Positions 49,430 through 57,925 of a DNA stretch of 64,000 bases are shown here, piece by piece (the stretch's first letter is position 1; each line of letters begins with the position of its first letter). The notes under the pieces were generated by a model. The model searched no databases. It was not told the origin of the DNA and worked only from the letters and a program-made list of their open reading frames with translations. The DNA lies in the NCBI RefSeq assembly GCF_042646425.1, contig NZ_JBHRTR010000034.1:248001-312000 (forward strand), in the 5' to 3' direction. The DNA comes from Marinibaculum pumilum. GTDB taxonomy: Bacteria; Pseudomonadota; Alphaproteobacteria; Ferrovibrionales; Ferrovibrionaceae. The translations under genes were made by a program, and so were the position numbers.

Positions 49430-50473
49430 ATGAAGGCCGTGGTGATCCACGAACATGGTGGCGTCGACAAGCTCGACTATGCGGAGGTGGCGACGCCGGA
49501 GCCCGGCGCGGGGAAGGTCCGTGTCGCGATCAAGGCGTCCGGCGTCAACCATTTCGACCATGACATCCGCGAAGGGGTGTCCGGCGTGCAGCAGGCCCTG
49601 CCGCATGTGCTGGGGGTCGAAGGCGTCGGCGTTGTGGAGGCCCTGGGCCCCGGCGTGGATGGCGGTGCGGAAGCGGTCGCGGTCGGCGACCGGGTCGCCA
49701 TCTTCATGCCGCAGGGCGATCCGCGCAGCCGGCTCTGGCTGAAAGGGCTGGACGGGCTGGACTTCACCCATGGACGGATCGGCGTCGACCTCTGGGGCAC
49801 CCATGCGCAGTACTGCATCAGCCGTGCGGACGCGCTGGTGAAACTGCCCGACGGGCTGGATTTCGAGACGGCGGCCGCCTCCATGGTCTGCTTCGGCACC
49901 GCCTGGCACATGACCGTGGTGCAAGGCCGGGTCGAGGCCGGCCAGACGGTGCTGGTGAATGCCGCCGGCTCTGGTGTCGGCACCTCCGCGATCCAGGTCG
50001 CGAAGCTGCACGGCGCACGGGTGATCGCCTCCGCCGGCTCCGACGCGAAGCTGGAGCGGGCGAAGGAACTGGGCGCCGACGAGGTGGTGAACTACTCAAC
50101 CCAGAGCCTCCGCGACGTATGCCTGGCGCTGACCGGCGGCGACGGCGTCGACCTGGTGATCGAGTCGGTGGGCGGCGAGGTGCTGCGCCAGAGCATCGAC
50201 GCAGTCCGGCCCGACGGCCATCTGGTGACCTGCGGCGCCCATGCCGGAGAGATCGTGCCGGTCAACGTCATCGAGCTGTTCCGCAAGCGGATGCACTTCC
50301 ACGGCAGCCATTTCTGCGGCCGGCGGGAACTGGCCCATGTCTTCGGCCTGGTGGCGCAGAAGCGCCTGCAGCCGGTAATCCATGCGGCGATGCCGATGTC
50401 GCAGGTGCGCGAGGCGGCGGCGCGGACCGCCGACCGCAACTTCTTCGGCAAGATGGTGCTGATCCCCGATTGA
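49430..50473 (+). CDS. Zinc-type alcohol dehydrogenase-like / NADPH:quinone reductase family (MDR)
   Basis: This 347-residue MDR protein begins MKAVVIHEHGGVDKLDYAEV, with a GroES-like domain and then the Rossmann segment VLVNAAGSGVGTSAIQVAKL (about 180-199, AxGxVG-type). ELGADEVVNYSTQ and IESVGGEVLRQSIDAV follow. It lacks the Cys/His pattern of the catalytic and structural zinc sites, so it is closer to quinone oxidoreductases and crotonyl-CoA reductase-like enzymes. NADPH preference is likely. ATG 49430 was selected at the start of the first beta strand with GGGGG upstream. The next gene begins two bases after its stop. Confidence 0.88.
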   Translation: MKAVVIHEHGGVDKLDYAEVATPEPGAGKVRVAIKASGVNHFDHDIREGVSGVQQALPHVLGVEGVGVVEALGPGVDGGAEAVAVGDRVAIFMPQGDPRSRLWLKGLDGLDFTHGRIGVDLWGTHAQYCISRADALVKLPDGLDFETAAASMVCFGTAWHMTVVQGRVEAGQTVLVNAAGSGVGTSAIQVAKLHGARVIASAGSDAKLERAKELGADEVVNYSTQSLRDVCLALTGGDGVDLVIESVGGEVLRQSIDAVRPDGHLVTCGAHAGEIVPVNVIELFRKRMHFHGSHFCGRRELAHVFGLVAQKRLQPVIHAAMPMSQVREAAARTADRNFFGKMVLIPD

Positions 50474-50474
50474 C

Positions 50475-51437
50475 GTGACGCACCTCCGGCGGGCGGCGGC
50501 GGCCGTCGCCGCCCTGCTGGTGCTTGCCGGCTGCGCCGGAGCGAGCGAGCCGCCCGCGCCGCGGCGGGCCGACCCGTCGCGGCTGGCGGCCGCCGCGGAG
50601 ATTGCCGGCGCCGGCGGTCTGCAGCCGCTGGAGGTGCCGGCGCCGCCGTTCCGCCTGCTGGCCTATGCCCGTGTCGCCGAGCCGCCGCCGCCGGCGCTCG
50701 CCGTCTATCTGGAGGGCGATGGCCTGGCCTGGGAAAGCCGCACCCGCCTGTCGGCCGATCCCACGCCGCGCAACCCGCTGGGCCTGCGGCTGGCCGCGGC
50801 CGATCCGGCACCGTCGGTCGCCTGGCTGGCGCGGCCCTGCCAGTACCGGCTGCGGCTTGCCGACGGTGCCGCCTGTCCGCCGGCCTACTGGTCCGGCGGG
50901 CGCTTCGCGCCGGAGACGGTGGCGGCGATGAACCGGGCGGTCGACCGGCTGAAGGCGAGGGCGGGCACGCCCCTGGTGCAGCTGATCGGCTATTCCGGTG
51001 GCGGCGGCCTGGCCGTGCTGATGGCCGCGGCGCGCGACGATGTCGCCGCCCTGGTCACGGTGGCGGGCAATCTTGACCATCGCGCCTGGACGGCCCATCA
51101 CCGGGTCACGCCGCTGGCGGCATCGCTGAACCCGGCCGATGCCGCGGCGGCGCTGGCGGATGTTCCCCAACTGCACCTGGTCGGTGCCGTCGACGATGTC
51201 GTGCCGCGCCTTGTGGCCGACTCCTATCTCGGGCGGCTGCCGGCGGAGGCACCCGGTGCGCTTCTCGTGGTGGCGGGGCAGGGGCATGACTGCTGCTGGG
51301 CGGAGACCTGGCCGGCGACAGTCGGGCAGGCCAGGCATGTCCTGGCCGGTCTGCGCGACCGGGTCGGGGCGGACCGACACGGCGGGTCCCGGGATGGCGG
51401 GACGATGGAAAGCGAAGGAAGCGAGCGATGGCGTTGA
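50475..51437 (+). CDS. Alpha/beta-hydrolase-fold lipoprotein
   Basis: This 320-residue protein starts at GTG 50475. The signal has a lipobox LAGC with Cys at about residue 20 (AAVAALLVLAGCAGASE), so it should be lipid-anchored. The body has the hydrolase core: LAVYLEGDGLAWESRTR near the oxyanion region, the nucleophile elbow IGYSGGGGLAVLMAA (about 171-185), LHLVGAVDDVVP (acid-strand region) and a GQGHDCCW His at the end. It probably hydrolyses an ester or peptide in the envelope; the substrate is unknown. The last 10 bases overlap the phosphatase start. Confidence 0.75.
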   Translation: MTHLRRAAAAVAALLVLAGCAGASEPPAPRRADPSRLAAAAEIAGAGGLQPLEVPAPPFRLLAYARVAEPPPPALAVYLEGDGLAWESRTRLSADPTPRNPLGLRLAAADPAPSVAWLARPCQYRLRLADGAACPPAYWSGGRFAPETVAAMNRAVDRLKARAGTPLVQLIGYSGGGGLAVLMAAARDDVAALVTVAGNLDHRAWTAHHRVTPLAASLNPADAAAALADVPQLHLVGAVDDVVPRLVADSYLGRLPAEAPGALLVVAGQGHDCCWAETWPATVGQARHVLAGLRDRVGADRHGGSRDGGTMESEGSERWR

Positions 51438-52072
51438 GGCTGTTCTGGGTGCGGCACGGGCCGGTGCTGGGGCGTCAGGCGGGGGTGATCTATCCCAGCG
51501 AGGATGTGGAGATCGAGGTGCCGCTGCCGGAGGCGCCGCAGGCGCTGGCGGCGCACCTGCCGCGGGATGCGGACTGGGTGATCAGCCCGATGCACCGCAC
51601 CCGCATGACGGCGGAGGCGATCCTGGCCTATGCCGACCACCGGCCGGAGCTGAAGATCGTGCCGGAGATCGCGGAGCAGTATTTCGGCAATTATATGGGC
51701 CTGACCTACCAGGAGGCGCTGGCCCGCGCCGGCGGGGTCAAGGACAACGACCATTGGCCGATCCCGCTGGGCCACCGCCCGCCGGAGGGCGAATCCTACC
51801 AGGATGTCCACGACCGGGTCGGCCGCATCCTCGACCGCTGGGCGAACGAGCATAGCGACCGCGACATCGTGGCCGTGGCCCATGGCGGGCCGATCAAGTC
51901 GGCCATCGCCCATGTCCTGCAGATCCCGCTGGGGGCGGTGACCCGGGTGCTGATCGACAATTTCTCAGTCACCCGCATGCACCGCCTGCCGGACGGGCTG
52001 TGGCGGGTGGAGGCGGTGAACGTGCTGCCCTGGAATGCCGGCGGCTATCCGGTTCCGGGCTCGCCGCGCTGA
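51428..52072 (+). CDS. Histidine phosphatase superfamily protein
   Basis: This 214-residue protein has the RHG motif FWVRHGPVL (R9-H10-G11), a second conserved region ISPMHRTRMTAEAIL with an Arg for phosphate, EQYFGNYMGLTYQE carrying the acid Glu, and VAVAHGGPIKSAIAHVL with the second His. All four catalytic elements are intact. It belongs to the phosphoglycerate-mutase-like/broad acid-phosphatase branch. It could act on phosphoglycerate, a vitamin phosphate or a protein, so specificity is open. ATG 51428 lies within the previous gene's last ten bases, so it is co-translated. Upstream SD AGGAAGCGAGCG. Confidence 0.88.
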   Translation: MALRLFWVRHGPVLGRQAGVIYPSEDVEIEVPLPEAPQALAAHLPRDADWVISPMHRTRMTAEAILAYADHRPELKIVPEIAEQYFGNYMGLTYQEALARAGGVKDNDHWPIPLGHRPPEGESYQDVHDRVGRILDRWANEHSDRDIVAVAHGGPIKSAIAHVLQIPLGAVTRVLIDNFSVTRMHRLPDGLWRVEAVNVLPWNAGGYPVPGSPR

Positions 52073-52196
52073 GCGGGAATTCCGCCGGCCCTGGGTCGTG
52101 ACGCCTGATCGCCCCCTTGATTGCGGGGGCCGGCGGCAGGACACTCCGCGCCCGAACGCCATGGCTCATTCGCAGAGATTCCGGGAGGAGAGGATC

Positions 52197-53636
52197 GTGC
52201 AGGAACATCTGGAATTCTATATCGACGGCGGCTGGACCGCCGCCGCCACCGCGCAGAAGCTGGACGTGATCGATCCGTCCACCGAGGAGCCCTTTGCCCG
52301 CATCGCGCTGGGCGGCCAGGATGATGTCGACCGCGCGGTCGCGGCGGCCAAGGCGGCCTTCCCGGCCTTCGCGGCGACCAGCAAGGAGCAGCGGCTGGAC
52401 CTGCTGTCGAAGGTGCTGGACGGCTACAAGGCCCGCATCGACGAGATGGCGGAGGCGATCAGCCGCGAGATGGGCGCGCCGCTCGGCTTCTCCAAGCAGG
52501 CGCAGGCGCCGGCCGGCATCGGCCACCTGATGCAGGCGATCAAGGCGCTGAAGGCGTTCGAGGCGGACGAGATCCGCGGCACCTCGCTGGTCACCCGCGA
52601 GCCGGTCGGCGTGGTCGGCTTCATCACCCCCTGGAACTGGCCGGTCAACCAGATGATGTGCAAGATCGCGCCCGCGCTGGCGGCCGGCTGCACCATGGTG
52701 CTGAAGCCGTCGGAGATCGCGCCGACCTCCGCCCTGCTGCTCGCCCAGATCCTGCACGACGCCGGGGTGCCGAAAGGCGTCTTCAACCTGGTGAACGGCG
52801 ACGGGCCGACGGTGGGCCAGGCGCTGGCGACCCATCCCGATATCGACATGATCTCCTTCACCGGCTCCACCCGCGCCGGCATCGAGGTGGCGAAGGCCGC
52901 CGCCGACACCGTGAAGCGGGTGCACCAGGAACTGGGCGGCAAGTCGGCGCTGATCCTGCTGGACGATGCCGATTTCCCGAAGGCGGTGAAGGGCGGCGCC
53001 CGTGGCGTGTTCTTCAATTCCGGCCAGTCCTGCAACGCGCTGACCCGCATGCTGGTGCCGCTGGACCGGATGGACGAGGTCGCCCAGATCGCCAAGGAGA
53101 CGGCGGAGAAGACGACCGTCGGCGACCCGTTCGGCGAGAACTCGATGGTCGGCCCGGTGGTCAGCAAGACCCAGTTCGACAAGATCCAGGGCCTGATCGA
53201 GACCGGCATCAAGGAGGGTGCCGACCTGGTCGCCGGCGGCACCGGCCGGCCGGAGGGGCTGAACCGCGGCTACTATGTCCGTCCCACCGTGTTCTCGAAG
53301 GTCACCCGCGACATGACCATCGCGCGGGAGGAGATCTTCGGCCCGGTCCTGTCGATCATGGGCTATCGCGACGAGGCCGACGCGATCGACATCGCCAATG
53401 ACAGTCGCTACGGCCTGTCCGGCGGCGTCACCTCGGCCAGCCTGGACCGCGCCCGCGCGGTCGCCCGCCAGCTGCGCACCGGCACCGTGCACCTGAACGG
53501 CGCCCTGCCGGACTTCGGTGCCGCCTTCGGCGGCTACAAGCAGTCGGGCAATGGCCGCGAATGGGGCCGCTACGGCTTTGACGAGTTCCTGGAGATCAAG
53601 TCGGTCTTCGGCTGGGAACCGCCGCCGGCGAAGTAG
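52197..53636 (+). CDS. Aldehyde dehydrogenase (NAD(P)+-dependent)
   Basis: This 479-residue ALDH superfamily enzyme has ITPWNWPVNQMMCKIAPALA (oxyanion Asn in PWNWP), HQELGGKSALILLDDAD with the general-base Glu, the catalytic Cys in FFNSGQSCNALTRM (about C278), EEIFGPVLSIMGY and AFGGYKQSGNGREWG near the C-terminus. GTG 52197 is favoured because a strong GGAGGAG precedes it; ATG 52161 would add 12 residues and has no good ribosome site. It is probably cytoplasmic. The substrate is not determined; similar sequences are often annotated as betaine- or coniferyl-type dehydrogenases. Confidence 0.9.
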   Translation: MQEHLEFYIDGGWTAAATAQKLDVIDPSTEEPFARIALGGQDDVDRAVAAAKAAFPAFAATSKEQRLDLLSKVLDGYKARIDEMAEAISREMGAPLGFSKQAQAPAGIGHLMQAIKALKAFEADEIRGTSLVTREPVGVVGFITPWNWPVNQMMCKIAPALAAGCTMVLKPSEIAPTSALLLAQILHDAGVPKGVFNLVNGDGPTVGQALATHPDIDMISFTGSTRAGIEVAKAAADTVKRVHQELGGKSALILLDDADFPKAVKGGARGVFFNSGQSCNALTRMLVPLDRMDEVAQIAKETAEKTTVGDPFGENSMVGPVVSKTQFDKIQGLIETGIKEGADLVAGGTGRPEGLNRGYYVRPTVFSKVTRDMTIAREEIFGPVLSIMGYRDEADAIDIANDSRYGLSGGVTSASLDRARAVARQLRTGTVHLNGALPDFGAAFGGYKQSGNGREWGRYGFDEFLEIKSVFGWEPPPAK

Positions 53637-53653
53637 TTCCGGCCCCCTCGGAC

Positions 53654-53682
53654 TCGGGCGGCGGTGGATCGCCGCCGCCCGA
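53654..53682. terminator. Strong hairpin after the aldehyde dehydrogenase
   Basis: Perfect 11-base arms TCGGGCGGCGG / CCGCCGCCCGA at 53654-53664 and 53672-53682, with a 7-base loop, begin 18 bases after the stop codon. Only CCCTTT follows, not a T-run, so it is a likely terminator or 3' stabiliser rather than a classical intrinsic terminator. Confidence 0.6.
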
Positions 53683-53807
53683 CCCTTTACGGTCGTAGGT
53701 GGAGGCAGCGGGGAACGACCCCAAGGAAACTTACCTGGGCCGGTCGGGTTCCCTGGGCTGTGGACACAGACGGACCGCGCCTTGCGCGGAGGCTGAGGAG
53801 GCCGGAC

Positions 53808-54713
53808 GTGCAGATCGCGATGATGGCGCGCAATGCGGGACTCTATTCCCACAAGCGCCTGAAGGAAGCGGCCGAGGCGCGCGGCCACGAACTCACGATC
53901 ATCAACACCCTGCGCTGCTACATGAACATCGCCTCGCGGCGGCCGGAGGTCTACTACAACGGCGAGAAGCTGCCGCGTTTCGACGCGATCATCCCGCGCA
54001 TCGGCGCTTCCGTAACGTTCTACGGCCTGGCCGTGCTGCGCCAGTTCGAGATGATGGGGGTCTATCCCCTCAACGAGTCCGTGGCCATCGGCCGCTCCCG
54101 CGACAAGCTGCGGTCGATGCAGATCCTGGCCCGCGACGGGATCGGCCTGCCGGTGACCACCTTCGCCCATGACCCGCGCCAGACCGAAGAGGTGCTGAAG
54201 CTGGCCGGCGATGCGCCGCTGGTGATCAAGCTGCTGGAGGGCACGCAGGGCATCGGCGTCGTGCTGGCGGACACCAACCGGTCGGCCAAGTCGGTGATCG
54301 AGGCGTTCCGCGGCGCCCAGGTGAACATCCTGGTGCAGGAATTCATCAAGGAGGCGGGCGGCACCGACATCCGCGCCCTGGTGATCGGCGGCAAGGTCGT
54401 GGCGGCGATGCAGCGCAAGGGGGCGGAGGGGGAGTTCCGCTCCAACCTGCATCGCGGCGGCAGCGCCCAGGCGGTGCGGATCACGCCGGAGGAGCGCTCC
54501 ACCGCCGTCCGCGCGGCAAAGGCGCTGGGCCTCAATGTCTGCGGCGTCGACATGCTGCGTGCCAATCACGGCGCGGTGGTGATGGAGGTCAATTCCTCCC
54601 CCGGGCTTGAAGGGGTGGAGAAGGCCACCGGCAAGGACATCGCCGGCCAGATCATCGAATTCCTGGAAAAGCAGGCCAAGCCCGGCAAGACCCGCACCAA
54701 GGGCAAGGGCTAG
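53808..54713 (+). CDS. rimK: Ribosomal protein S6 glutamate ligase RimK (ATP-grasp)
   Basis: This 301-residue protein is the same length as E. coli RimK and follows it closely: LYSHKRLKEAAEARGHE, CYMNIASRRPEVYYNGEKLP, AIIPRIGASVTFYGLAVLR, YPLNESVAIGRSRDKLRSMQ, then the ATP-grasp loop LEGTQGIGVVLA, ILVQEFIKEAGGTDIRALV, EFRSNLHRGGSA and VMEVNSSPGLEGVEKATG (ATP/Mg ligands E and N). It adds glutamates to the C-terminus of ribosomal protein S6 or makes poly-alpha-glutamate. The start is GTG 53808 with AGGAG. It is followed 43 bases later by an AstE/AspA-type M14 hydrolase. Confidence 0.93.
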   Translation: MQIAMMARNAGLYSHKRLKEAAEARGHELTIINTLRCYMNIASRRPEVYYNGEKLPRFDAIIPRIGASVTFYGLAVLRQFEMMGVYPLNESVAIGRSRDKLRSMQILARDGIGLPVTTFAHDPRQTEEVLKLAGDAPLVIKLLEGTQGIGVVLADTNRSAKSVIEAFRGAQVNILVQEFIKEAGGTDIRALVIGGKVVAAMQRKGAEGEFRSNLHRGGSAQAVRITPEERSTAVRAAKALGLNVCGVDMLRANHGAVVMEVNSSPGLEGVEKATGKDIAGQIIEFLEKQAKPGKTRTKGKG

Positions 54714-54756
54714 AGGGGGCCGGGGCTGACGCCGGACAAGGTTCGCGGGGCCGGAC

Positions 54757-55815
54757 GTGGCTGAGAAGGCCGCCGGCAAGGTCCGGCCGTTCCAGATCGG
54801 CGGCCGCCGGATCGCGCCGGGCAGCCGGCAGACCGTGGACCTGCCGGTCAGCGTGCTGTCCGACCATACGCCGGTGACCCTCTCGGTCCATGTCGTCCAC
54901 GGCCGCCGGCCGGGGCCGGTGCTGTTCGTCAGCGCCGCGATCCATGGCGACGAGGTGATCGGGGTGGAGATCGTCCGCCGGCTGCTGCGGGCGCCGAACC
55001 TGGACGGCCTGCGCGGCACCCTGCTGGCGGTGCCGATCGTCAACGCCTTCGGCTTCCTGAACCAGTCGCGCTACCTGCCCGACCGGCGCGACCTGAACCG
55101 CGCCTTCCCCGGCAGCGCCGGCGGCTCCCTGGCGCGACGCCTGGCCGGCCTGTTCATGACCGAGGTGGTGCGCCGCGCCGACCTGGGGATCGACCTGCAT
55201 TCCGCCTCCATCCACCGCACCAACCTGCCGCAGATCCGCATCGCGCCGGACCGGCCGCAGCTGCTGGACCTGGCCGGCGCCTTCGGCGCGCCGGTGGTGC
55301 TGACCGCCGGCCTGCGCGAGGGCTCGCTGCGCCATGCCGCGCAGGCCGACGGGGTCGACGTGCTGGTCTACGAGGCCGGCGAGGGCCTGCGCTTCGACGA
55401 GTTCGCGGTGCGGGTCGGGGTCAGCGGCATCCTGCGGGTGATGCGCCACATGGCCATGATCGGCGCCAAGGGGGTGGCGCGGCCGAAGGCGGTGCCGATC
55501 CGCTCCGCCGCCAGCCACTGGCTGCGGGCGCCGGCGGGCGGCCTGCTGCGCACCTTCAAGACCACCGGCGAGCGGGTGGCCGAGGGCGACCTGCTGGGCA
55601 TCGTCTCCGACCCGTTCGGCGAGGTGGAGACCGAGGTGCATGCCGCCCGGCCCGGCCTGATCGTCGGCCGCACCAACCTGCCGGTGGTGAACGAGGGCGA
55701 CGGCCTGTTCCACATCGCCGAGATGGGCGCCGCCGACGACCCGGAGGCGACCATCGACAGTCTCACCGTGCAGCTCGGCGCCGACCCCCTGTTCGACGAG
55801 GACGAGATCATCTGA
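54757..55815 (+). CDS. M14-family succinylglutamate desuccinylase/aspartoacylase-like hydrolase
   Basis: This 352-residue zinc hydrolase of the AstE/AspA group has SAAIHGDEVIG with H63 and E66 as zinc ligands, DRRDLNRAFPG (substrate-binding Asn-Arg) and GIDLHSASI with the third ligand H148. There is also a downstream catalytic-Glu region VYEAGEGLRFDE and a C-terminal biotinyl-like beta domain (SDPFGEVETEVHAARPG). It should deacylate an N-acyl amino acid or cut a gamma-type amide. Being directly after rimK (43 bases) it may act on glutamate chains made by RimK, or in the same pathway. Start GTG 54757, with no strong ribosome site. Confidence 0.85.
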   Translation: MAEKAAGKVRPFQIGGRRIAPGSRQTVDLPVSVLSDHTPVTLSVHVVHGRRPGPVLFVSAAIHGDEVIGVEIVRRLLRAPNLDGLRGTLLAVPIVNAFGFLNQSRYLPDRRDLNRAFPGSAGGSLARRLAGLFMTEVVRRADLGIDLHSASIHRTNLPQIRIAPDRPQLLDLAGAFGAPVVLTAGLREGSLRHAAQADGVDVLVYEAGEGLRFDEFAVRVGVSGILRVMRHMAMIGAKGVARPKAVPIRSAASHWLRAPAGGLLRTFKTTGERVAEGDLLGIVSDPFGEVETEVHAARPGLIVGRTNLPVVNEGDGLFHIAEMGAADDPEATIDSLTVQLGADPLFDEDEII

Positions 55816-55854
55816 TGGTGCAGTTGCCAGGCGGTCGGGGCTGCGTTCGGGCCG

Positions 55855-57693
55855 TCAGGCGGCGTAGACCTGCCGCCCGTCGAACCAGGTCTGCATAACC
55901 CGGATATTCTTAATGGCGGAGGGGGCGACGGTCCGAGGGTCCGCCTCCAGGATCACCATGTCGGCGAGCTTGCCGACCTCCAGCGAGCCGACCTCATGGT
56001 CGGAGAAGAGCTGCCAGGCTGCTTCCGAGGTGACGCCGCGGATCGCATTTTCGACGCTGGCACGCTCATCGGGGTTAAGGACATAGTCGGGCTCGAAGAA
56101 GGTATTGCGGGTCACGGCGATGCCGACTTGCAGCAACGGGTCGGGGTCCAGCACGAAGAAGTCGGAATGCAGCGAGTAGGGCACACCGACGCGTTCGCAA
56201 CTTCCGCAACGGTCCAGCAGCCAAGCCTTCTGCGTGCCGAAGATATCGTCGCGGAAGGCGGCTCCCCAATAGTAGACATGGCCGATCAGGAAGCTGGGAT
56301 TCGCGCCCAATGCCTTGATGCGCTTGATCTGGCCGTCATGCAGGATCGAGCAATGCTCGATCCGCGGACGCAGGGCCGCGATGTCGATGCCCGAGGCATG
56401 GGCCTGTTCCAGCGCGTCCAGGATATTGTCGATCGCCGCGTCGCCATTGCCGTGGATCGCCAGGCCCCAACCCTTGCTTGCGCGGTCCATGACCAGCCGG
56501 GTCAGTTCCTCGCGGCTTGTATAGGCCAGCCCGCGGCTGTCGGTGCCCAGATAGGGTTCGCGCTGCAGGCCCGTATAGCCCTGGTTCGAGCCGTCGGCGA
56601 TCAGCTTGAACCCGGCCACACGGATCTTATCGTTGCCCATGCCCTGGGTGACGCCGGCCTTGTCCCAGACCTCGGTACCGAGGGTATAGAACGGGTAGGT
56701 GCGGACGCGGAGATTGAGGCGGCCGCTCCGGTTCGCATCTTCCAGGAAGCCAATGTCGGCAGGGCTGTGGGAGAACGAGCCCAGCGACAACTCGCTGGCC
56801 GTGGTCAGGCCGACACGCGACCAGGAGGCCGCGACGCTGACGATGGCGTCGGCCGGATTGACGGACGAAACCATCGGGCTCGGGCCGAAGACCTGCAGCC
56901 ATGCAGTATTATTCTTCATCACACCGGTCAGACGGCCCTCGAGATCCCGTACGAACTCCGCCCCGGGCGGGTCCGGGACGTCTTCGGGGACCTTTGCGTA
57001 GGAGAAGGCTTGCCGGTTCGCATATCCAAGATGACCGGAGGCATTCAGGACGAAGACCGGATTATGCGGCGCGATCGGATCCAACTCGGCGAAGCCGATC
57101 GCGTCCGGTCCGGTCTGCAGCGAAGGGTCGTAGTTGCGGAATGCGAGATAGTCGCCGGGTCGGGCCTTCGCCGCGACCGCCGCGATGTGGTCGAGCACTT
57201 CCTGTGTCGATCGGAAGCGCTGGATGCCCACATAGTCGGTGAGAGAGGCGAGGACGGAGCCGCTTACGACATGGGTGTGTGCGTCCACGAAGCCCGGCAA
57301 CATGGTCATGCCGTACAAATCGATGATTTCTGCATTGCTACCTGCCGCGGCGCGCACCGCCTCGTCGGTGCCGACCGCAATGATCCTGTTGCCGCGGATC
57401 GCTAGCGCCTCTGCCTCCGAAAAGTCGGCATCGACAGTGAGGATGGTGCCGCCGGTGAAGACCTTCGCCCGTTGCGTGTCCGCCTGGGCAACCGATGGCA
57501 GGAAGGTGCCCGATGCGGCGGTCGCGACGGTTCCCTTCAGGAAATCCCGCCGGCCCAGGGTACCCGGGGCCGACGGTCGGACCGGGGCAGCGGCCGGTCC
57601 GGACGAAGACCGCTGGCGCACATGCTTGTTCGCGGCGAACAGGTTTCCGAGGTCGGTACCGCAACATGCGCAACCGTGGCTCGCTTTGCCCAT
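55855..57693 (-). CDS. Tat-exported YtcJ-like amidohydrolase (amidohydrolase_3)
   Basis: This 612-residue protein has a cytoplasmic N-terminal stretch with C8, C10 and C11, then a twin-arginine signal TLGRRDFLKGTVATAASG (residues 45-62) and a cleavage region near SVAQA. The catalytic part belongs to the urease-related amidohydrolase superfamily: MLPGFVDAHTHVVSG (metal His pair near 139-141), IEHCSILHDGQ and MVILEADPRTV. It probably hydrolyses an amide or ester in the periplasm; YtcJ substrates are unknown. Base composition is about 60 % G+C in sampled lines against about 73 % for neighbours, with more varied codons, which suggests acquisition. ATG 57693. The 232-base upstream region has a TTGCACC palindrome. 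Confidence 0.83.
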   Translation of the reverse strand: MGKASHGCACCGTDLGNLFAANKHVRQRSSSGPAAAPVRPSAPGTLGRRDFLKGTVATAASGTFLPSVAQADTQRAKVFTGGTILTVDADFSEAEALAIRGNRIIAVGTDEAVRAAAGSNAEIIDLYGMTMLPGFVDAHTHVVSGSVLASLTDYVGIQRFRSTQEVLDHIAAVAAKARPGDYLAFRNYDPSLQTGPDAIGFAELDPIAPHNPVFVLNASGHLGYANRQAFSYAKVPEDVPDPPGAEFVRDLEGRLTGVMKNNTAWLQVFGPSPMVSSVNPADAIVSVAASWSRVGLTTASELSLGSFSHSPADIGFLEDANRSGRLNLRVRTYPFYTLGTEVWDKAGVTQGMGNDKIRVAGFKLIADGSNQGYTGLQREPYLGTDSRGLAYTSREELTRLVMDRASKGWGLAIHGNGDAAIDNILDALEQAHASGIDIAALRPRIEHCSILHDGQIKRIKALGANPSFLIGHVYYWGAAFRDDIFGTQKAWLLDRCGSCERVGVPYSLHSDFFVLDPDPLLQVGIAVTRNTFFEPDYVLNPDERASVENAIRGVTSEAAWQLFSDHEVGSLEVGKLADMVILEADPRTVAPSAIKNIRVMQTWFDGRQVYAA

Positions 57694-57872
57694 TGGACGT
57701 CTCCGGGATCGATTGGTGCCGGCCTGTTTCCAGAGGCCGCCAACTTTGCAGGCACAAAGGACAGGACAAGATCAACCAACGGTATTGCCAAATCCCAGGG
57801 GGATGCTAGCGCCGACCCGGCCGCAACTGTGCTTTCTGCGTCAACTCAGGTCCCTCAGCCGGGAACTGCACG

Positions 57873-57889
57873 TTGCACCGTCGGTGCAA
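57873..57889. repeat. Palindrome TTGCACC-N3-GGTGCAA
   Basis: Perfect 7-base arms at 57873-57879 and 57883-57889 sit 37 bases downstream of the SMP-30 stop on the minus strand and 180 upstream of the amidohydrolase start. It could be a terminator hairpin for the lactonase gene or an operator for the amidohydrolase. Confidence 0.6.
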
Positions 57890-57925
57890 GATCCCATGCT
57901 CGGGGCGGGAGATGACGGGTGGCCG

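Noticed and set aside
57873..57889. An NtrC binding site at the TTGCACC palindrome
   Set aside because: NtrC sites have a 5-base spacer between TGCAC(C/T) and GGTGCA; here the spacer is 3 bases and there is no -24/-12 promoter beside it.
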